Assembly: GCA_039594205.1 (NCBI GenBank)
Contig: JBCNNW010000002.1
Coordinates: 87,145 to 151,144 of the forward strand
Source: Pseudescherichia sp039594205
GTDB lineage: Bacteria; Pseudomonadota; Gammaproteobacteria; Enterobacterales; Enterobacteriaceae
DNA: 64,000 bases
Direction: 5' to 3'
Below are positions 34,549 to 44,039 of this stretch, piece by piece (positions within the stretch are counted from its first letter, which is position 1; each line of letters opens with the position of its first letter). A model generated the notes under the pieces. It was not told the origin of the DNA and made no database searches. It saw only the letters and a program-made list of their open reading frames with translations. A program made the translations under genes and the position numbers.

Positions 34549-36147
34549 TCAGCGTAGCGGCGTCATGGGCATCACTCGCCCGCTATAGGTGGCTGGCGGA
34601 GGGGTACTCCCCGCCAGCCACGTTGGGAAATCTTTTAGCGGCATAGGCTTCGCATAGAGAAATCCCTGGAAAATCGTAACCCCGCGCTGGCGCAAACGCT
34701 GCGCCTGCAGCGGGGTCTCAACCCCCTCCGCAATCAGCTCGATTTTCAGCCGTTTACCCAGCGCGATAATAATATCCGTTACCGTCGAGTTCACCGCATC
34801 GGTGCCTACCGCCGTGGTGTAGGATTTATCGATCTTCAGCACGTCCGGACGCAGCTTCTCCAGCCACGAGAGAGAGGTATTGCCGGTACCAAAGTCATCA
34901 ATCGCCAGCTTAACCCCACGCCGATGCAAGGCCCGTACGATCCGGTAGTCAATATCGGTGATCGCCTCCCGCTCGGTCAGCTCAATGGTGAGCTGCTGAA
35001 CCGGGCGTGCGTGGAACCAGAGACGGTTGAGATCCTTCAGCAGCACACCGTCGCGGAAGTGGCTTGCCGAGACGTTAATGCCGATATGAAACTGGCTGTT
35101 GGCCGGAAACAGCGCCAGCTGGCGGTGGGTCTCTGCCAGCACATAGCGCGTGAGCGGGGCAATCAGGCTCTGCTCTTCGGCAATGGGAATAAATACGTCC
35201 GGCGAGATCCAGCCCTGGCGTGGGTTGTTCCAGCGCAGCAGGATCTCCACCCCCTCGCACTGGTGAGTATTGGCGTTCAGCAGCGGCTGACAGAAAAGCT
35301 CAAACTCATGAGCCGCCAGTCCAAGGTTGATCTCCCACGAGAAGCTCATCCGGTTAGCGGTGACAATCCAGGCGATATAGCCCATCAGCAGGCTGATGAT
35401 CACCGCCAGCGGCAGCTGGGAAGGAAGGTGACGCAGCGCCAGCTCGCCTGCGCCCGGCCCTCTGACGCTGACGGTAAAAGGAAACTGTTCCGAGCTTTGC
35501 TGGAACCGCGTCTCGTCGACCAGCGGGGGCAAGCTATCCACCACACCAGCGCCGTAGATCAGGTGTCGATCACCTACCGTGATGCTCGCGCCAGTGATCA
35601 GCGGCTTTTGTGGCTCCAGCATCAGGCCGGTGAGCAGATCGATATTGATCACTTCCATTACGCCGTCCTGCCCGTTTTGCGTCAGCGGAAACCACTGGAT
35701 CAGTATCGGGCTGCCCCGCAGCAGGGAGTTGTCGGTAGTGAGCAGCAGCAGCGGATGGGGAGTGGGGAGCGCGGGTTGAAGCTGATGAATAGGGACATTA
35801 CGATAACCGAAGATGCTGGAGCAGTAGAGGGTGCCGTTCTTGATAAGGCCGATGGAGCGTACGGTTTGCATCGTCGCGGCCTGCTTTCGTAGCGCCAGGT
35901 GCGCCTCATCGCAGGGCAAGCCGACCAGCGGCAGAAGCACTCCCCGGCCCTGGGCAAGGGGAAGCAGGATCCTATTCAGCGAAGAGACCGCGTGGCTGGT
36001 AAAAGAGAGGATCCGCTGCTGGTTAGCGTTGCGCTCGGAAATGTAGCGCGAGCCAAGAGTCAGGAAAAGCGTAAAGACAGCGACGACCACGCAGACAACG
36101 GCGCGCTTTCGGCGGTAGCTTCTTATAATATGCTGTGCTGTTCGCAT
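34549..36147 (-). CDS. pdeD: Cyclic-di-GMP phosphodiesterase PdeD (CSS-EAL)
   Basis: PdeD (formerly YoaD) hydrolyses c-di-GMP; its periplasmic CSS domain senses thiol redox state. The 532 residues show a first membrane helix (VVCVVVAVFTLFLTL), the CSS motif in TLYCSSIFG with a partner Cys in GLPCDEAHL, a second membrane helix (LPLAVIISLLMGYIAWIV), and an EAL domain from about 270. In the signature the Ala is Ile (GVEILLRW), as in several active CSS-EAL proteins; the metal and catalytic parts ELTERE, IDDFGTGNTSL and LKIDKSY are intact. Confidence 0.94.
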   Translation of the reverse strand: MRTAQHIIRSYRRKRAVVCVVVAVFTLFLTLGSRYISERNANQQRILSFTSHAVSSLNRILLPLAQGRGVLLPLVGLPCDEAHLALRKQAATMQTVRSIGLIKNGTLYCSSIFGYRNVPIHQLQPALPTPHPLLLLTTDNSLLRGSPILIQWFPLTQNGQDGVMEVINIDLLTGLMLEPQKPLITGASITVGDRHLIYGAGVVDSLPPLVDETRFQQSSEQFPFTVSVRGPGAGELALRHLPSQLPLAVIISLLMGYIAWIVTANRMSFSWEINLGLAAHEFELFCQPLLNANTHQCEGVEILLRWNNPRQGWISPDVFIPIAEEQSLIAPLTRYVLAETHRQLALFPANSQFHIGINVSASHFRDGVLLKDLNRLWFHARPVQQLTIELTEREAITDIDYRIVRALHRRGVKLAIDDFGTGNTSLSWLEKLRPDVLKIDKSYTTAVGTDAVNSTVTDIIIALGKRLKIELIAEGVETPLQAQRLRQRGVTIFQGFLYAKPMPLKDFPTWLAGSTPPPATYSGRVMPMTPLR

Positions 36148-36244
36148 ATCCCGACAATCCCCAGGAGAGCCGTTGGCGAGAAAGCAAACGGCAACACAGC
36201 AAGTGTAGTGGGGGAAAAAATAATCGGCAGCGAAAAGGGGAATA

Positions 36245-36270
36245 ATTAGCCCTTTCGGGTGAAAGGGCTG
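36245..36270 (-). terminator. Hairpin after sdaA
   Basis: A perfect 9-bp inverted repeat AGCCCTTTC/GAAAGGGCT (36248-36269) with a four-base loop lies 10 bp past the sdaA stop. The following minus-strand bases (AATTATT) are only partly T, so termination may be leaky. Confidence 0.6.
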
Positions 36271-36279
36271 GTTAACGTA

Positions 36280-37644
36280 TTAGTCGCACTGAACCTTGAT
36301 CGCCAGGCCACCGCGGGAGGTTTCGCGGTATTTGGCATTCATATCCTTGCCGGTTTCGTACATGGTTTCGATAACCTTATCCAGCGATACACGCGGGGCG
36401 CTGGTGCGGCGCATCGCCATGCGCGAGGCGTTGATGGCCTTCACCGAGGCGATAGCGTTACGCTCGATGCACGGCACCTGTACCTGGCCGGCGACCGGAT
36501 CGCAGGTCAGCCCCAGGTTATGCTCCATGCCGATCTCTGCCGCCACGCAGACCTGCTCCGGGCTGGCACCCATCAGCTCCGCCAGGCCCGCAGCCGCCAT
36601 GGAGCAGGCCACGCCCACTTCACCCTGACAGCCCACTTCCGCACCGGAGATAGAGGCGTTCATCTTATAGAGCGTGCCGATGGCCCCCGCAGCCAGGAAG
36701 TAGCGGGTGTAGATATCCGGGGTAACCGGCTCGATAAAGTGATCGTAATAGGCCAGCACCGCAGGTACGATGCCGCATGCGCCGTTGGTCGGGGCAGTCA
36801 CCACGCGGCCACCGGCGGCGTTCTCTTCGTTTACCGCCAGCGCGAACATGTTAACCCAGTCGACAACCACCATCGGATCGCTGGAGTGCTTGTCGCTGGC
36901 TACCAGCAGGCGGCGCAGGGCAGAGGCACGACGCGGTACGCGCAGCGGGCCAGGCAGTACGCCTTCGGTGTTCATGCCGCGATCGATACAGGCCTGCATC
37001 GTCTGCCAGACGTTTGCAAAATAGTCGGCAATCTCCTCTTTGCTGTGCAGGGCCAGCTCGTTCTGCATCACCATGCCGGAGAGGGAGAGACCGGTCTCTT
37101 TGCACCAGTTCAGTATCGCCTGGGCAGAGTCGTAGGGGTAGGGCACGCTGACGGCCTGGGCGCTCTCTTTACCAAAGTGCTCTTCATCGACGATAAACCC
37201 GCCGCCGATAGAGTAGTAGGTTTTGCTGTAGATCTCTTTCTCGCCCTGATACGCATGGATGCACATGCCGTTCTCATGCAGCGGCAGGTTATCGCTCTGA
37301 AAACGCATGCCGTTATCAGCAGGGAAATCCACCTCATGGCGGCCGTGGGCCAACAGCAGACGACCACGGGTCTCTACGTCGCGAATAAACGCCGGAATCG
37401 CATCGATATCTACTGTCGCTGGCTCGTTACCCGCCAGACCCATAATAATGGCGATATCGGTGTGGTGACCGCGGCCGGTCAGCGACAGTGAACCATAGAC
37501 GTCCACCGCCACACGGGTGACGCTCTCCAGCAATCCCTTTTCGACCAGGTCATCGACGAACTGTTTCCCGGCCTTCATTGGCCCAACAGTATGGGAAGAG
37601 GAAGGACCAATTCCCACTTTAAACATGTCGAATATACTAATCAC
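36280..37644 (-). CDS. sdaA: L-serine deaminase I
   Basis: SdaA converts L-serine to pyruvate and ammonia; it is a cytosolic [4Fe-4S] iron-sulfur dehydratase. The start is a GTG at 37644 (read MISIFDMFKVG), 454 residues as in E. coli, after AGGAG; the 19 codons before it are leader. GPSSSHTVGPM marks the substrate/phosphate-like site, and the cluster cysteines lie in TNGACGIVP, LTCDPVAG and VPCIERNA. It stands alone between pdeD and nudL. Confidence 0.95.
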   Translation of the reverse strand: MISIFDMFKVGIGPSSSHTVGPMKAGKQFVDDLVEKGLLESVTRVAVDVYGSLSLTGRGHHTDIAIIMGLAGNEPATVDIDAIPAFIRDVETRGRLLLAHGRHEVDFPADNGMRFQSDNLPLHENGMCIHAYQGEKEIYSKTYYSIGGGFIVDEEHFGKESAQAVSVPYPYDSAQAILNWCKETGLSLSGMVMQNELALHSKEEIADYFANVWQTMQACIDRGMNTEGVLPGPLRVPRRASALRRLLVASDKHSSDPMVVVDWVNMFALAVNEENAAGGRVVTAPTNGACGIVPAVLAYYDHFIEPVTPDIYTRYFLAAGAIGTLYKMNASISGAEVGCQGEVGVACSMAAAGLAELMGASPEQVCVAAEIGMEHNLGLTCDPVAGQVQVPCIERNAIASVKAINASRMAMRRTSAPRVSLDKVIETMYETGKDMNAKYRETSRGGLAIKVQCD

Positions 37645-37828
37645 GCTAACACTCCTGACAGGGTTGCCGGACCCTCCGGCAACGATGTAATAATTGCGCA
37701 TAGTGTAAGAGGGAACCGCGGGATCGGTTTAACTATTCACATGAATTAAACTAATAGCCAACCTCTATTTTACTAATGCTGCGAGGCAGGTCACGCCCGA
37801 TCGGAAACGGGCGTTGTGTAAAGTATAG

Positions 37829-38407
37829 TCAGGGTTTCAGGCCAATCTGTAAGGCCAGCTCACGAATAATGCCTGCGGTCATGCCCCAGACAAAGTAATG
37901 CTGATACCAGGAGAGCCATACCTGGTGCGCATTGCCGCGCCGGTGAATATCCAGCGGGTGATAACGCCCCAGGCGTAGCGCCTCCGCCAGCGGCATCTCA
38001 AATACCGCCGCGACCTCATCTTCGCTGGCGTGGTAGTGCAGATCCGGCGGAATAATACCCACCACCGGGGTGACCTGGAAGCCGGTCACGCTGTCCACCG
38101 GCGGCAGAACGCCAATCACCTCTACCGCTTCGGGGGGAATGGCGACCTCCTCTTCGGCTTCGCGCAGGGCAGCGGCAATAATAGAGGCATCGCTGCTGTC
38201 TACGGCTCCGCCGGGGAAGGCCACCTGGCCCGCGTGCTTACGCAGGCGCGCCGAGCGCTGGGTCAGCAGCAGCCCAGGCTGCTCGCGACGCACTACCGGG
38301 ATCAGCACCGCCGCCTGGCGGTTGTTCAGGCTCGCACCGCTGGCCTGCGGGCGTAGAAGTTGAAAGCGGGATAAAAAATCGTCCAGGGTCAGGTTTGTGC
38401 TCTCCAC
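37829..38407 (-). CDS. nudL: NudL, Nudix CoA pyrophosphatase-like hydrolase
   Basis: NudL (formerly YeaB, 192 residues) is a Nudix hydrolase of the CoA-pyrophosphatase type (NUDT7/8 like). The Nudix box GX5EX7REUXEEXGU is seen in GGAVDSSDASIIAAALREAEEE, and the upstream LRKHAGQVAFPGG is the UPF0035 signature. It starts three bases after the pabB stop, so pabB-nudL are translated together, as in E. coli; the reason for this pairing is not known. Confidence 0.93.
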   Translation of the reverse strand: MESTNLTLDDFLSRFQLLRPQASGASLNNRQAAVLIPVVRREQPGLLLTQRSARLRKHAGQVAFPGGAVDSSDASIIAAALREAEEEVAIPPEAVEVIGVLPPVDSVTGFQVTPVVGIIPPDLHYHASEDEVAAVFEMPLAEALRLGRYHPLDIHRRGNAHQVWLSWYQHYFVWGMTAGIIRELALQIGLKP

Positions 38408-38410
38408 CCG

Positions 38411-39769
38411 TTATCTCTCCAGCTGTTGCAGAATACGATTAACTTTATCAAAGGTTTCCTGATATTCCGCCCCGGATTGGCTATCGGCAACAATACCGCC
38501 CCCGGCGGAGCAGTAAAGCTGTCCGTTGCAGGCACTCAGGGTGCGGATAGTAATGCTGGTGTCCATGGTGCCGCAGAGGCTGATATAGCCAATGCTGCCG
38601 CACCACGCGTTACGCCGCTGCGGCTCCAGCTCGTCAATGATCTGCATCGCCCGCACCTTCGGCGCACCGGTGATCGAGCCGCCAGGAAAGGCCGCCCGCA
38701 GCAGATCGCAGGCGTGTTGTGCGGCAGGCAGGCGGGCAGTGACGGTGCTGACCAGATGGTGAACTGCCGGAAACGGCTCTACCACAAACAGTTCGGGAAC
38801 ACGCACCGAGCCGGGCACCGCAACCCGGCCAATGTCGTTGCGCATCAGGTCCACGATCATCAGGTTTTCCGCGCGATCCTTTGACGAAGCCGCCAGCTTT
38901 TCCGTCTGCAGACGATCGGCCTGCGGATCTGCCAGCCGGGGCAGGGTGCCCTTAATGGGCCGGGTCTGTATCCGGTCCTGCTCCAGATGGATAAACCGCT
39001 CAGGTGACAGGCTCAGAATCGCCCCCTCATCAAGCCGCAGAAAGGCGCTGAACGGCGCACGGTTGCTGGCGTTGAGGCGGGTAAACGCCTGCCACTCGTT
39101 GCCCTGATAGGTCGCCTGAAAACGCTGGGCCAGATTAACCTGGTAGCAGTCACCGCTCTGCAGGTAAGCCTGCACGCGATCAAACTTAGCGCTATATTCC
39201 GCCGCGCTCATGTTAGAGTGCCAGCTTGAGGTCAGGCTAAAAGCGTTCCTGGCGGGAGCCTGCTGTGCCTCCAGCCAGGCAAGACGGGCGCTGACGTCAC
39301 CGTGGCTGAGCAGCGATACGCGCTTTTTATGGTGATCGACAATCAGTGCCCAGTCATACAGCCCCACCGCCATATCCGGCAGGGCAATATCAGCCTCTGC
39401 CTGCGTGGGTAGCGTTTCAAAGCGACGGCCCAGATCGTAGCCAAACAGCCCCAGCGCGCCGCCCTGGAAGGGCAGATCGGGATTGACTTTAGCGGGTAGT
39501 TCCAGAGACGTCAGCGCCTGCTGAAGCAGCGCCAGCGGATCGGCCGCAGAGATATCCGTACCCTCGAGCGTCACCCGCGTGGTTTCACCGGTAGTGACCA
39601 GCGTGCCCAGCGGTTCGGCCACCAGAATATCGAAGCGGCTGTAGGGGTGATCGGCATGGCCGGAGTGCAGCAGCATCGCCCACGGCAGGTGGCTCAGACG
39701 CGCAAACCAGAACTCGGCGGCGTCGTGACGCCACGGTAGGGTGATAACGGTAGGGGAAAGCGTGTTCAT
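38411..39769 (-). CDS. pabB: Aminodeoxychorismate synthase component I
   Basis: PabB converts chorismate with ammonia (from PabA) to 4-amino-4-deoxychorismate, a folate precursor. The 452 residues carry the chorismate-binding fold: RPIKGTLPR with the catalytic Lys, ENLMIVDLMRNDIGRV, AFPGGSITGAPK and CGSIGYISLCG. The start used is the second Met (MNTLSPTVITL), matching E. coli MKTLSPAVITL; a Met three codons upstream is possible. It is divergent from yoaH and coupled to nudL. Confidence 0.95.
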   Translation of the reverse strand: MNTLSPTVITLPWRHDAAEFWFARLSHLPWAMLLHSGHADHPYSRFDILVAEPLGTLVTTGETTRVTLEGTDISAADPLALLQQALTSLELPAKVNPDLPFQGGALGLFGYDLGRRFETLPTQAEADIALPDMAVGLYDWALIVDHHKKRVSLLSHGDVSARLAWLEAQQAPARNAFSLTSSWHSNMSAAEYSAKFDRVQAYLQSGDCYQVNLAQRFQATYQGNEWQAFTRLNASNRAPFSAFLRLDEGAILSLSPERFIHLEQDRIQTRPIKGTLPRLADPQADRLQTEKLAASSKDRAENLMIVDLMRNDIGRVAVPGSVRVPELFVVEPFPAVHHLVSTVTARLPAAQHACDLLRAAFPGGSITGAPKVRAMQIIDELEPQRRNAWCGSIGYISLCGTMDTSITIRTLSACNGQLYCSAGGGIVADSQSGAEYQETFDKVNRILQQLER

Positions 39770-39830
39770 GTATGGCAAACAACCAGGCAGCGTGAAATAA
39801 TTAGCGCTGATAATCTAGCAGGAGTTAACG

Positions 39831-40016
39831 ATGTTTGCAGGTTTACCTTCGCTCAGTCATGAGCAACAGCAGCAGGCGGTAGAGCGTATTCAGCAGCTTA
39901 TGTCCGAAGGCATGAGCAGCGGGCAGGCGATCGCAGTGGTTGCCGAAGAGCTGCGTGCCAACCATACCGGGGAGCGGATCGTGGCACGCTTTGAAGATGA
40001 GGATGAAGAGGAGTAA
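39831..40016 (+). CDS. yoaH: YoaH family small protein
   Basis: YoaH (61 residues) is a conserved gammaproteobacterial protein of unknown function (UPF0181). It starts MFAGLPSLSHEQQQQAVE with AGGAG eight bases upstream and ends in an acidic run (FEDEDEEE). The segment IQQLMSEGMSSGQAIAVVAEELR is the family core. It converges on the RidA-family gene, two bases away. Confidence 0.93.
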   Translation: MFAGLPSLSHEQQQQAVERIQQLMSEGMSSGQAIAVVAEELRANHTGERIVARFEDEDEEE

Positions 40017-40018
40017 CC

Positions 40019-40363
40019 CTACACCGCGGCGATAATTTTAATTTCGACCCGGTACTGCGGGTTCATCAGCGTCGCCTGTACGGTGCAGCGTACCGGCGCA
40101 TGGCCTGCCACCACCCATGCATCCCATGCGCGGTTCATTGCCGCAAAGTCGCTGGCGTCGGCGAGGAAAATCGTAGCGTCCAGAATACGTCTCTTATCGC
40201 TGCCCTGTTTCTCCAGCACGGCGTCAATCTGCGCCAGAGTGTTAGCCGTCTGGGCTTCGGCGTCGGCCTCCAGATTCTCCGGCACGCCGGTATAGTACAG
40301 CGTCTGGTTATGGATCACCGCATCTGACCAGCGGGCCTCGGCATCAATACGTTTTATCGTCAC
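40019..40363 (-). CDS. yoaB: RidA (YjgF/YER057c/UK114) family protein YoaB
   Basis: This 114-residue protein belongs to the Rid family, whose RidA members hydrolyse reactive enamine/imine intermediates from PLP enzymes. The conserved C-terminal block APVRCTVQATLMNPQYRVEI contains the family arginine that binds the substrate carboxylate. YoaB itself has no proven substrate. It is convergent with yoaH and divergent from yoaA. Confidence 0.92.
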   Translation of the reverse strand: MTIKRIDAEARWSDAVIHNQTLYYTGVPENLEADAEAQTANTLAQIDAVLEKQGSDKRRILDATIFLADASDFAAMNRAWDAWVVAGHAPVRCTVQATLMNPQYRVEIKIIAAV

Positions 40364-40490
40364 TTTTCACTCCGTTATTGCTTTTTTGCAGCGCCAAGAG
40401 TGCCACACGGGTAGCGATCCTGTCACCACTTCGGCTAGCTAAAAATGCCCGCGCCTGACATAATCACTGGCGATATAACCAGGGGGCGGC

Positions 40491-42416
40491 GTGGCAGAGA
40501 ACAGTGTAACGGACGATTTTGCAACAGACGGGCAGTTAGCGAAAGCGATACCGGGCTTTAAACCGCGTGAACCGCAGCGGCAGATGGCCCAGGCGGTCAG
40601 CGCCGCCATTGCTAATACCCAGCCGCTGGTGGTTGAGGCCGGAACGGGAACGGGGAAAACCTACGCCTATCTGGCCCCGGCCCTGCGTGCCGGGAAAAAG
40701 GTGATTATCTCCACCGGCTCAAAAGCGCTGCAGGATCAGCTCTACAGCCGCGATCTGCCCACCGTCTCCCGCGCGCTGGAGTATACCGGTCGCCTGGCGC
40801 TGCTGAAGGGGCGCTCCAACTACCTCTGCATTGAGCGCCTTGAGCAACAGGCCCTTGCCGGCGGCGATCTGCCGGTGCAGATCCTCAGCGACGTCATCCT
40901 GCTGCGGTCATGGTCGAGCCAAACGCTGGACGGCGACATCAGCACCTGCGCCAGCGTGGCGGAGGACTCCCAGGCATGGCCGCTGGTCACCAGCACCAAC
41001 GACAACTGCCTCGGCAGCGACTGCCCGATGTATAAAGATTGCTTCGTGGTCAAGGCGCGTAAGAAGGCGATGGACGCCGATGTAGTTGTGGTTAACCACC
41101 ACCTCTTTCTCGCCGACATGGTGGTGAAAGACAGCGGCTTTGGCGAGCTGATCCCCGAGGCCGACGTAATGATCTTCGACGAAGCGCACCAGCTGCCGGA
41201 TATCGCCAGCCAGTACTTCGGCCAGTCGCTCTCCAGCCGCCAGCTGCTCGATCTGGCGAAAGATTTCACCATTGCCTACCGCACCGAACTGAAAGATACC
41301 CAGCAGCTGCAGAAGTGCGCCGATCGCCTGGCGCAGAGTGCACAGGATTTTCGTTTACAGCTGGGCGAGCCGGGCTATCGTGGCAATCTGCGCGAGCTGC
41401 TGGCGGACAGCCACGTTCAGCGCGCGCTGTTGCTGCTCGATGATGCCTTAGAGCTGTGCTACGACGTAGCCAAACTCTCCCTCGGCCGCTCGGCGCTGCT
41501 CGACGCGGCTTTTGAGCGGGCCACGCTCTATCGCGCGCGCCTTAAGCGGCTGAAAGAGATCAACCAGCCGGGCTTCAGCTACTGGTACGAGTGCACCTCC
41601 CGCCACTTTACCCTCGCTCTGACGCCGCTCACCGTGGCAGAGAAGTTCAAAGAGGTAATGGCCCAGAAGCCGGGAAGCTGGATCTTTACCTCGGCCACGC
41701 TCTCGGTGAACGACGAGCTGCATCACTTTACCTCGCGGCTGGGGATTGAAACGGCAGAGTCAATGCTGCTGCCCAGCCCCTTTGACTACGCCCGCCAGGC
41801 GCTGCTCTGCGTGCCGCGTAACCTGCCGCAGGCCAACCAGCCCGGCGCGGCACGTCAGCTGGCCGCGATGCTCAGGCCAATGATCGAGGCCAATAACGGG
41901 CGCTGCTTTATGCTCTGCACCTCCCACGCCATGATGCGCGATCTGGCGGAACAGTTCCGCGCTACCCTGTCGCTGCCGGTGCTGTTGCAGGGAGAGACCA
42001 GCAAAGGCCAGCTGCTGCAGCAGTTTGTTACTGCCGGAAATGCCCTGCTGGTGGCGACCAGTAGCTTCTGGGAGGGGGTAGACGTGCGCGGCGATACTCT
42101 GTCGCTGGTCATCATCGATAAGCTGCCCTTTACCTCGCCGGACGATCCGCTGCTGAAGGCGCGGATGGAGGATTGCCGCCTGCGCGGGGGCGATCCTTTT
42201 GACGATGTTCAGCTGCCGGACGCGGTGATCACCCTCAAGCAGGGGGTAGGCCGCCTGATCCGCGACATCGACGACCGCGGCGTGCTGGTGATCTGTGACA
42301 ACCGACTGGTAATGCGTCCCTATGGTGCCACCTTCCTCGCCAGCCTGCCGCCGACCCCGCGCACCCGGGATATTGCCCGGGCGGTCAGATTTCTTGCCGG
42401 GGTCTCTACGGAGTAA
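40491..42416 (+). CDS. yoaA: DinG/XPD-like iron-sulfur helicase YoaA
   Basis: YoaA is a 5'-3' superfamily 2 DNA helicase that in E. coli pairs with the HolC (chi) subunit of Pol III during replication fork repair. The 641 residues show Walker A (EAGTGTGKT), four iron-sulfur cysteines (STCASV, DNCLGSDC, KDCF), DEAH (FDEAHQ) and motif VI (QGVGRLIRD). The start is GTG with AGGGGG; it adds a few residues compared with E. coli. It precedes tsaB in the same direction. Confidence 0.94.
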   Translation: MAENSVTDDFATDGQLAKAIPGFKPREPQRQMAQAVSAAIANTQPLVVEAGTGTGKTYAYLAPALRAGKKVIISTGSKALQDQLYSRDLPTVSRALEYTGRLALLKGRSNYLCIERLEQQALAGGDLPVQILSDVILLRSWSSQTLDGDISTCASVAEDSQAWPLVTSTNDNCLGSDCPMYKDCFVVKARKKAMDADVVVVNHHLFLADMVVKDSGFGELIPEADVMIFDEAHQLPDIASQYFGQSLSSRQLLDLAKDFTIAYRTELKDTQQLQKCADRLAQSAQDFRLQLGEPGYRGNLRELLADSHVQRALLLLDDALELCYDVAKLSLGRSALLDAAFERATLYRARLKRLKEINQPGFSYWYECTSRHFTLALTPLTVAEKFKEVMAQKPGSWIFTSATLSVNDELHHFTSRLGIETAESMLLPSPFDYARQALLCVPRNLPQANQPGAARQLAAMLRPMIEANNGRCFMLCTSHAMMRDLAEQFRATLSLPVLLQGETSKGQLLQQFVTAGNALLVATSSFWEGVDVRGDTLSLVIIDKLPFTSPDDPLLKARMEDCRLRGGDPFDDVQLPDAVITLKQGVGRLIRDIDDRGVLVICDNRLVMRPYGATFLASLPPTPRTRDIARAVRFLAGVSTE

Positions 42417-42483
42417 TTTGCCGCAGAGTGTGCTAAGATGCGCGCCATTTTATTGAATCAACACCCCGAGAGCGCGAAGACCG

Positions 42484-43179
42484 ATGCGAATTCTGGCTAT
42501 TGATACCGCCACAGAGGCCTGTTCCGTTGCCCTGTGGAATGACGGTACGACCTCTGCCCACTTTGAACTCTGCCCAAGAGAACATACCCAACGTATTTTA
42601 CCCCTCGTTCAGCAAACGCTGAGCGACAGCGGCGTCACCCTTGCCGAACTTGACGCGCTGGCCTTTGGCCGTGGGCCGGGCAGCTTTACCGGCGTGCGGA
42701 TTGGCATTGGTATTGCGCAGGGGCTGGCGCTGGGCGCTGAGCTGCCGATGATCGGCGTCTCAACCCTGGCCACTATGGCGCAGGGCGCGTGGCGTAAAAC
42801 CGGTGCGACGCGCGTGCTGGCCGCCATTGATGCCCGTATGGGTGAAGTCTACTGGGCTGAATACCAGCGCGATGAGCAGGGCGTCTGGCACGGCGAAGAG
42901 AGCGAGGCGGTGCTGAAGCCTGAAGCGGTCAGTGAACGCCTGGCCCAGCTTAGCGGATCCTGGGCCACGGTGGGCACCGGCTGGCCGGCATGGCCAGATC
43001 TCGGTAAAGAGAGCGGGCTGGCGCTCACCGACGGCGGCATCCTGCTGCCTGCGGCTGAAGATATGCTCCCGCTCGCCTGTCAGCTCTTTGCCCAGCAGCG
43101 TACCGTCGCCGTGGAGCATGCGGAGCCGGTTTATTTGCGTAACGAAGTGGCCTGGAAGAAACTTCCCGGTAGAAAATGA
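42484..43179 (+). CDS. tsaB: tRNA t6A37 synthesis subunit TsaB
   Basis: TsaB (231 residues) is an ASKHA-fold protein without own catalysis that forms the TsaBDE complex making threonylcarbamoyladenosine at tRNA position 37. The N-terminal ATPase-like lobe is seen as ILAIDTATEACSVAL and FGRGPGSFTGVRIGIG. The length equals that of E. coli. It is essential in E. coli. Downstream yeaY follows after 50 bp in the same direction. Confidence 0.95.
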   Translation: MRILAIDTATEACSVALWNDGTTSAHFELCPREHTQRILPLVQQTLSDSGVTLAELDALAFGRGPGSFTGVRIGIGIAQGLALGAELPMIGVSTLATMAQGAWRKTGATRVLAAIDARMGEVYWAEYQRDEQGVWHGEESEAVLKPEAVSERLAQLSGSWATVGTGWPAWPDLGKESGLALTDGGILLPAAEDMLPLACQLFAQQRTVAVEHAEPVYLRNEVAWKKLPGRK

Positions 43180-43229
43180 ATCTTAGCTATATACATAACG
43201 TAACAGTGTAAATAGCAGGAAGGTGGTAA

Positions 43230-43835
43230 GTGAAGGTATCCCATAAGGTGGATCAAAGCAGGCCCATGCGCTGGCTGCTGGCAGGCTTAGCCGCCCTGGC
43301 GCTGAGCGGCTGCGTCTCGGTCCCTGACGCCATTAAAGGCAGCAGTCCGACGCCGCAGCAGGATCTGGTTCGGGTGATGAATGCCCCTGAGCTGTACGTT
43401 GGCCAGGAGGCGCGCTTTGGCGGTAAAGTCATCGCCATGGAGAACAAGCAGGGACAAACGCGGCTGGAGATCGCCTCGGTACCGCTGGACAGCGGCGCAC
43501 GCCCGGTCCTGGGTGAAGCGTCCAGGGGGCGTATCTACGCCGACGTGAACGGCTTCCTCGACCCGGTAGATTTTCGCAACCAGTACGTGACCGTGGTCGG
43601 CACCATTAGCGGCGTAGAGCAGGGCAAAGTGGGCGAGACCCCCTATAAGTTTATGGTCATCAAGGTGAGTGGCTATAAACGCTGGCATCTCCAGCAGCAG
43701 GTGATGCTGCCGCCGCAGCCGATCGATCCGTGGTACTGGGGACCGGGACCGAATCCCTGGCGTTACGGTGGCTATGGCGGCTACGGCTGGTATAACGCCG
43801 GTCCGGCGCCCGTGCATACCATCGTAACAGAGTAA
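43230..43835 (+). CDS. yeaY: Slp-family outer membrane lipoprotein YeaY
   Basis: YeaY is a Slp-family lipoprotein (201 residues) of unknown function; in E. coli it is reported as SigmaE-linked. The lipobox is LALSGC after a basic N-terminus and hydrophobic helix, so the mature protein starts at that Cys. The GTG start at 43230 follows AGGAAGGTGG. The C-terminal tail is Gly/Tyr/Trp/Pro-rich (RYGGYGGYGWYNAGPAP). A terminator follows, so fadD is separate. Confidence 0.92.
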   Translation: MKVSHKVDQSRPMRWLLAGLAALALSGCVSVPDAIKGSSPTPQQDLVRVMNAPELYVGQEARFGGKVIAMENKQGQTRLEIASVPLDSGARPVLGEASRGRIYADVNGFLDPVDFRNQYVTVVGTISGVEQGKVGETPYKFMVIKVSGYKRWHLQQQVMLPPQPIDPWYWGPGPNPWRYGGYGGYGWYNAGPAPVHTIVTE

Positions 43836-43852
43836 CTGCCTGTTATTTAACG

Positions 43853-43889
43853 GAAGAGACAGCGGACTATCCGCTGTTTCTCTGTTTTT
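43853..43889 (+). terminator. Terminator after yeaY
   Basis: An inner 7-bp stem CAGCGGA/TCCGCTG (43860-43876) is extended by AGAGA/TCTCT and followed by GTTTTTA. Confidence 0.85.
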
Positions 43890-43950
43890 AGGGCCATAAC
43901 AAGAATAAAAGAGTGACGCGCTTCGCAACCTGTGAATCGACCAATTAATA

Positions 43951-43970
43951 AACTGGTACAATGAGTTAAT
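43951..43970 (+). promoter_or_regulatory. FadR operator of fadD
   Basis: AACTGGTACAATGAGTTAAT fits the FadR site consensus (ANCTGGTNNNANNNGTTAN) and lies 70 bp before the fadD TTG start, as in E. coli fadD. FadR would repress until long-chain acyl-CoA is present. Confidence 0.85.
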
Positions 43971-44039
43971 ATATTGTTAACGGCATGTTTATTAAGCGGA
44001 GTTGCGATGACGACGAATTTTCATTTCAGAGGTGACGCA

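Noticed and set aside
34924..35892. Plus-strand open frame of 322 codons
   Set aside because: It is antisense to pdeD, whose EAL and CSS motifs are intact.
36259..37491. Plus-strand open frame of 410 codons
   Set aside because: It is entirely antisense to sdaA, which is complete and conserved; the reading frame is a by-product of GC-rich codon usage.
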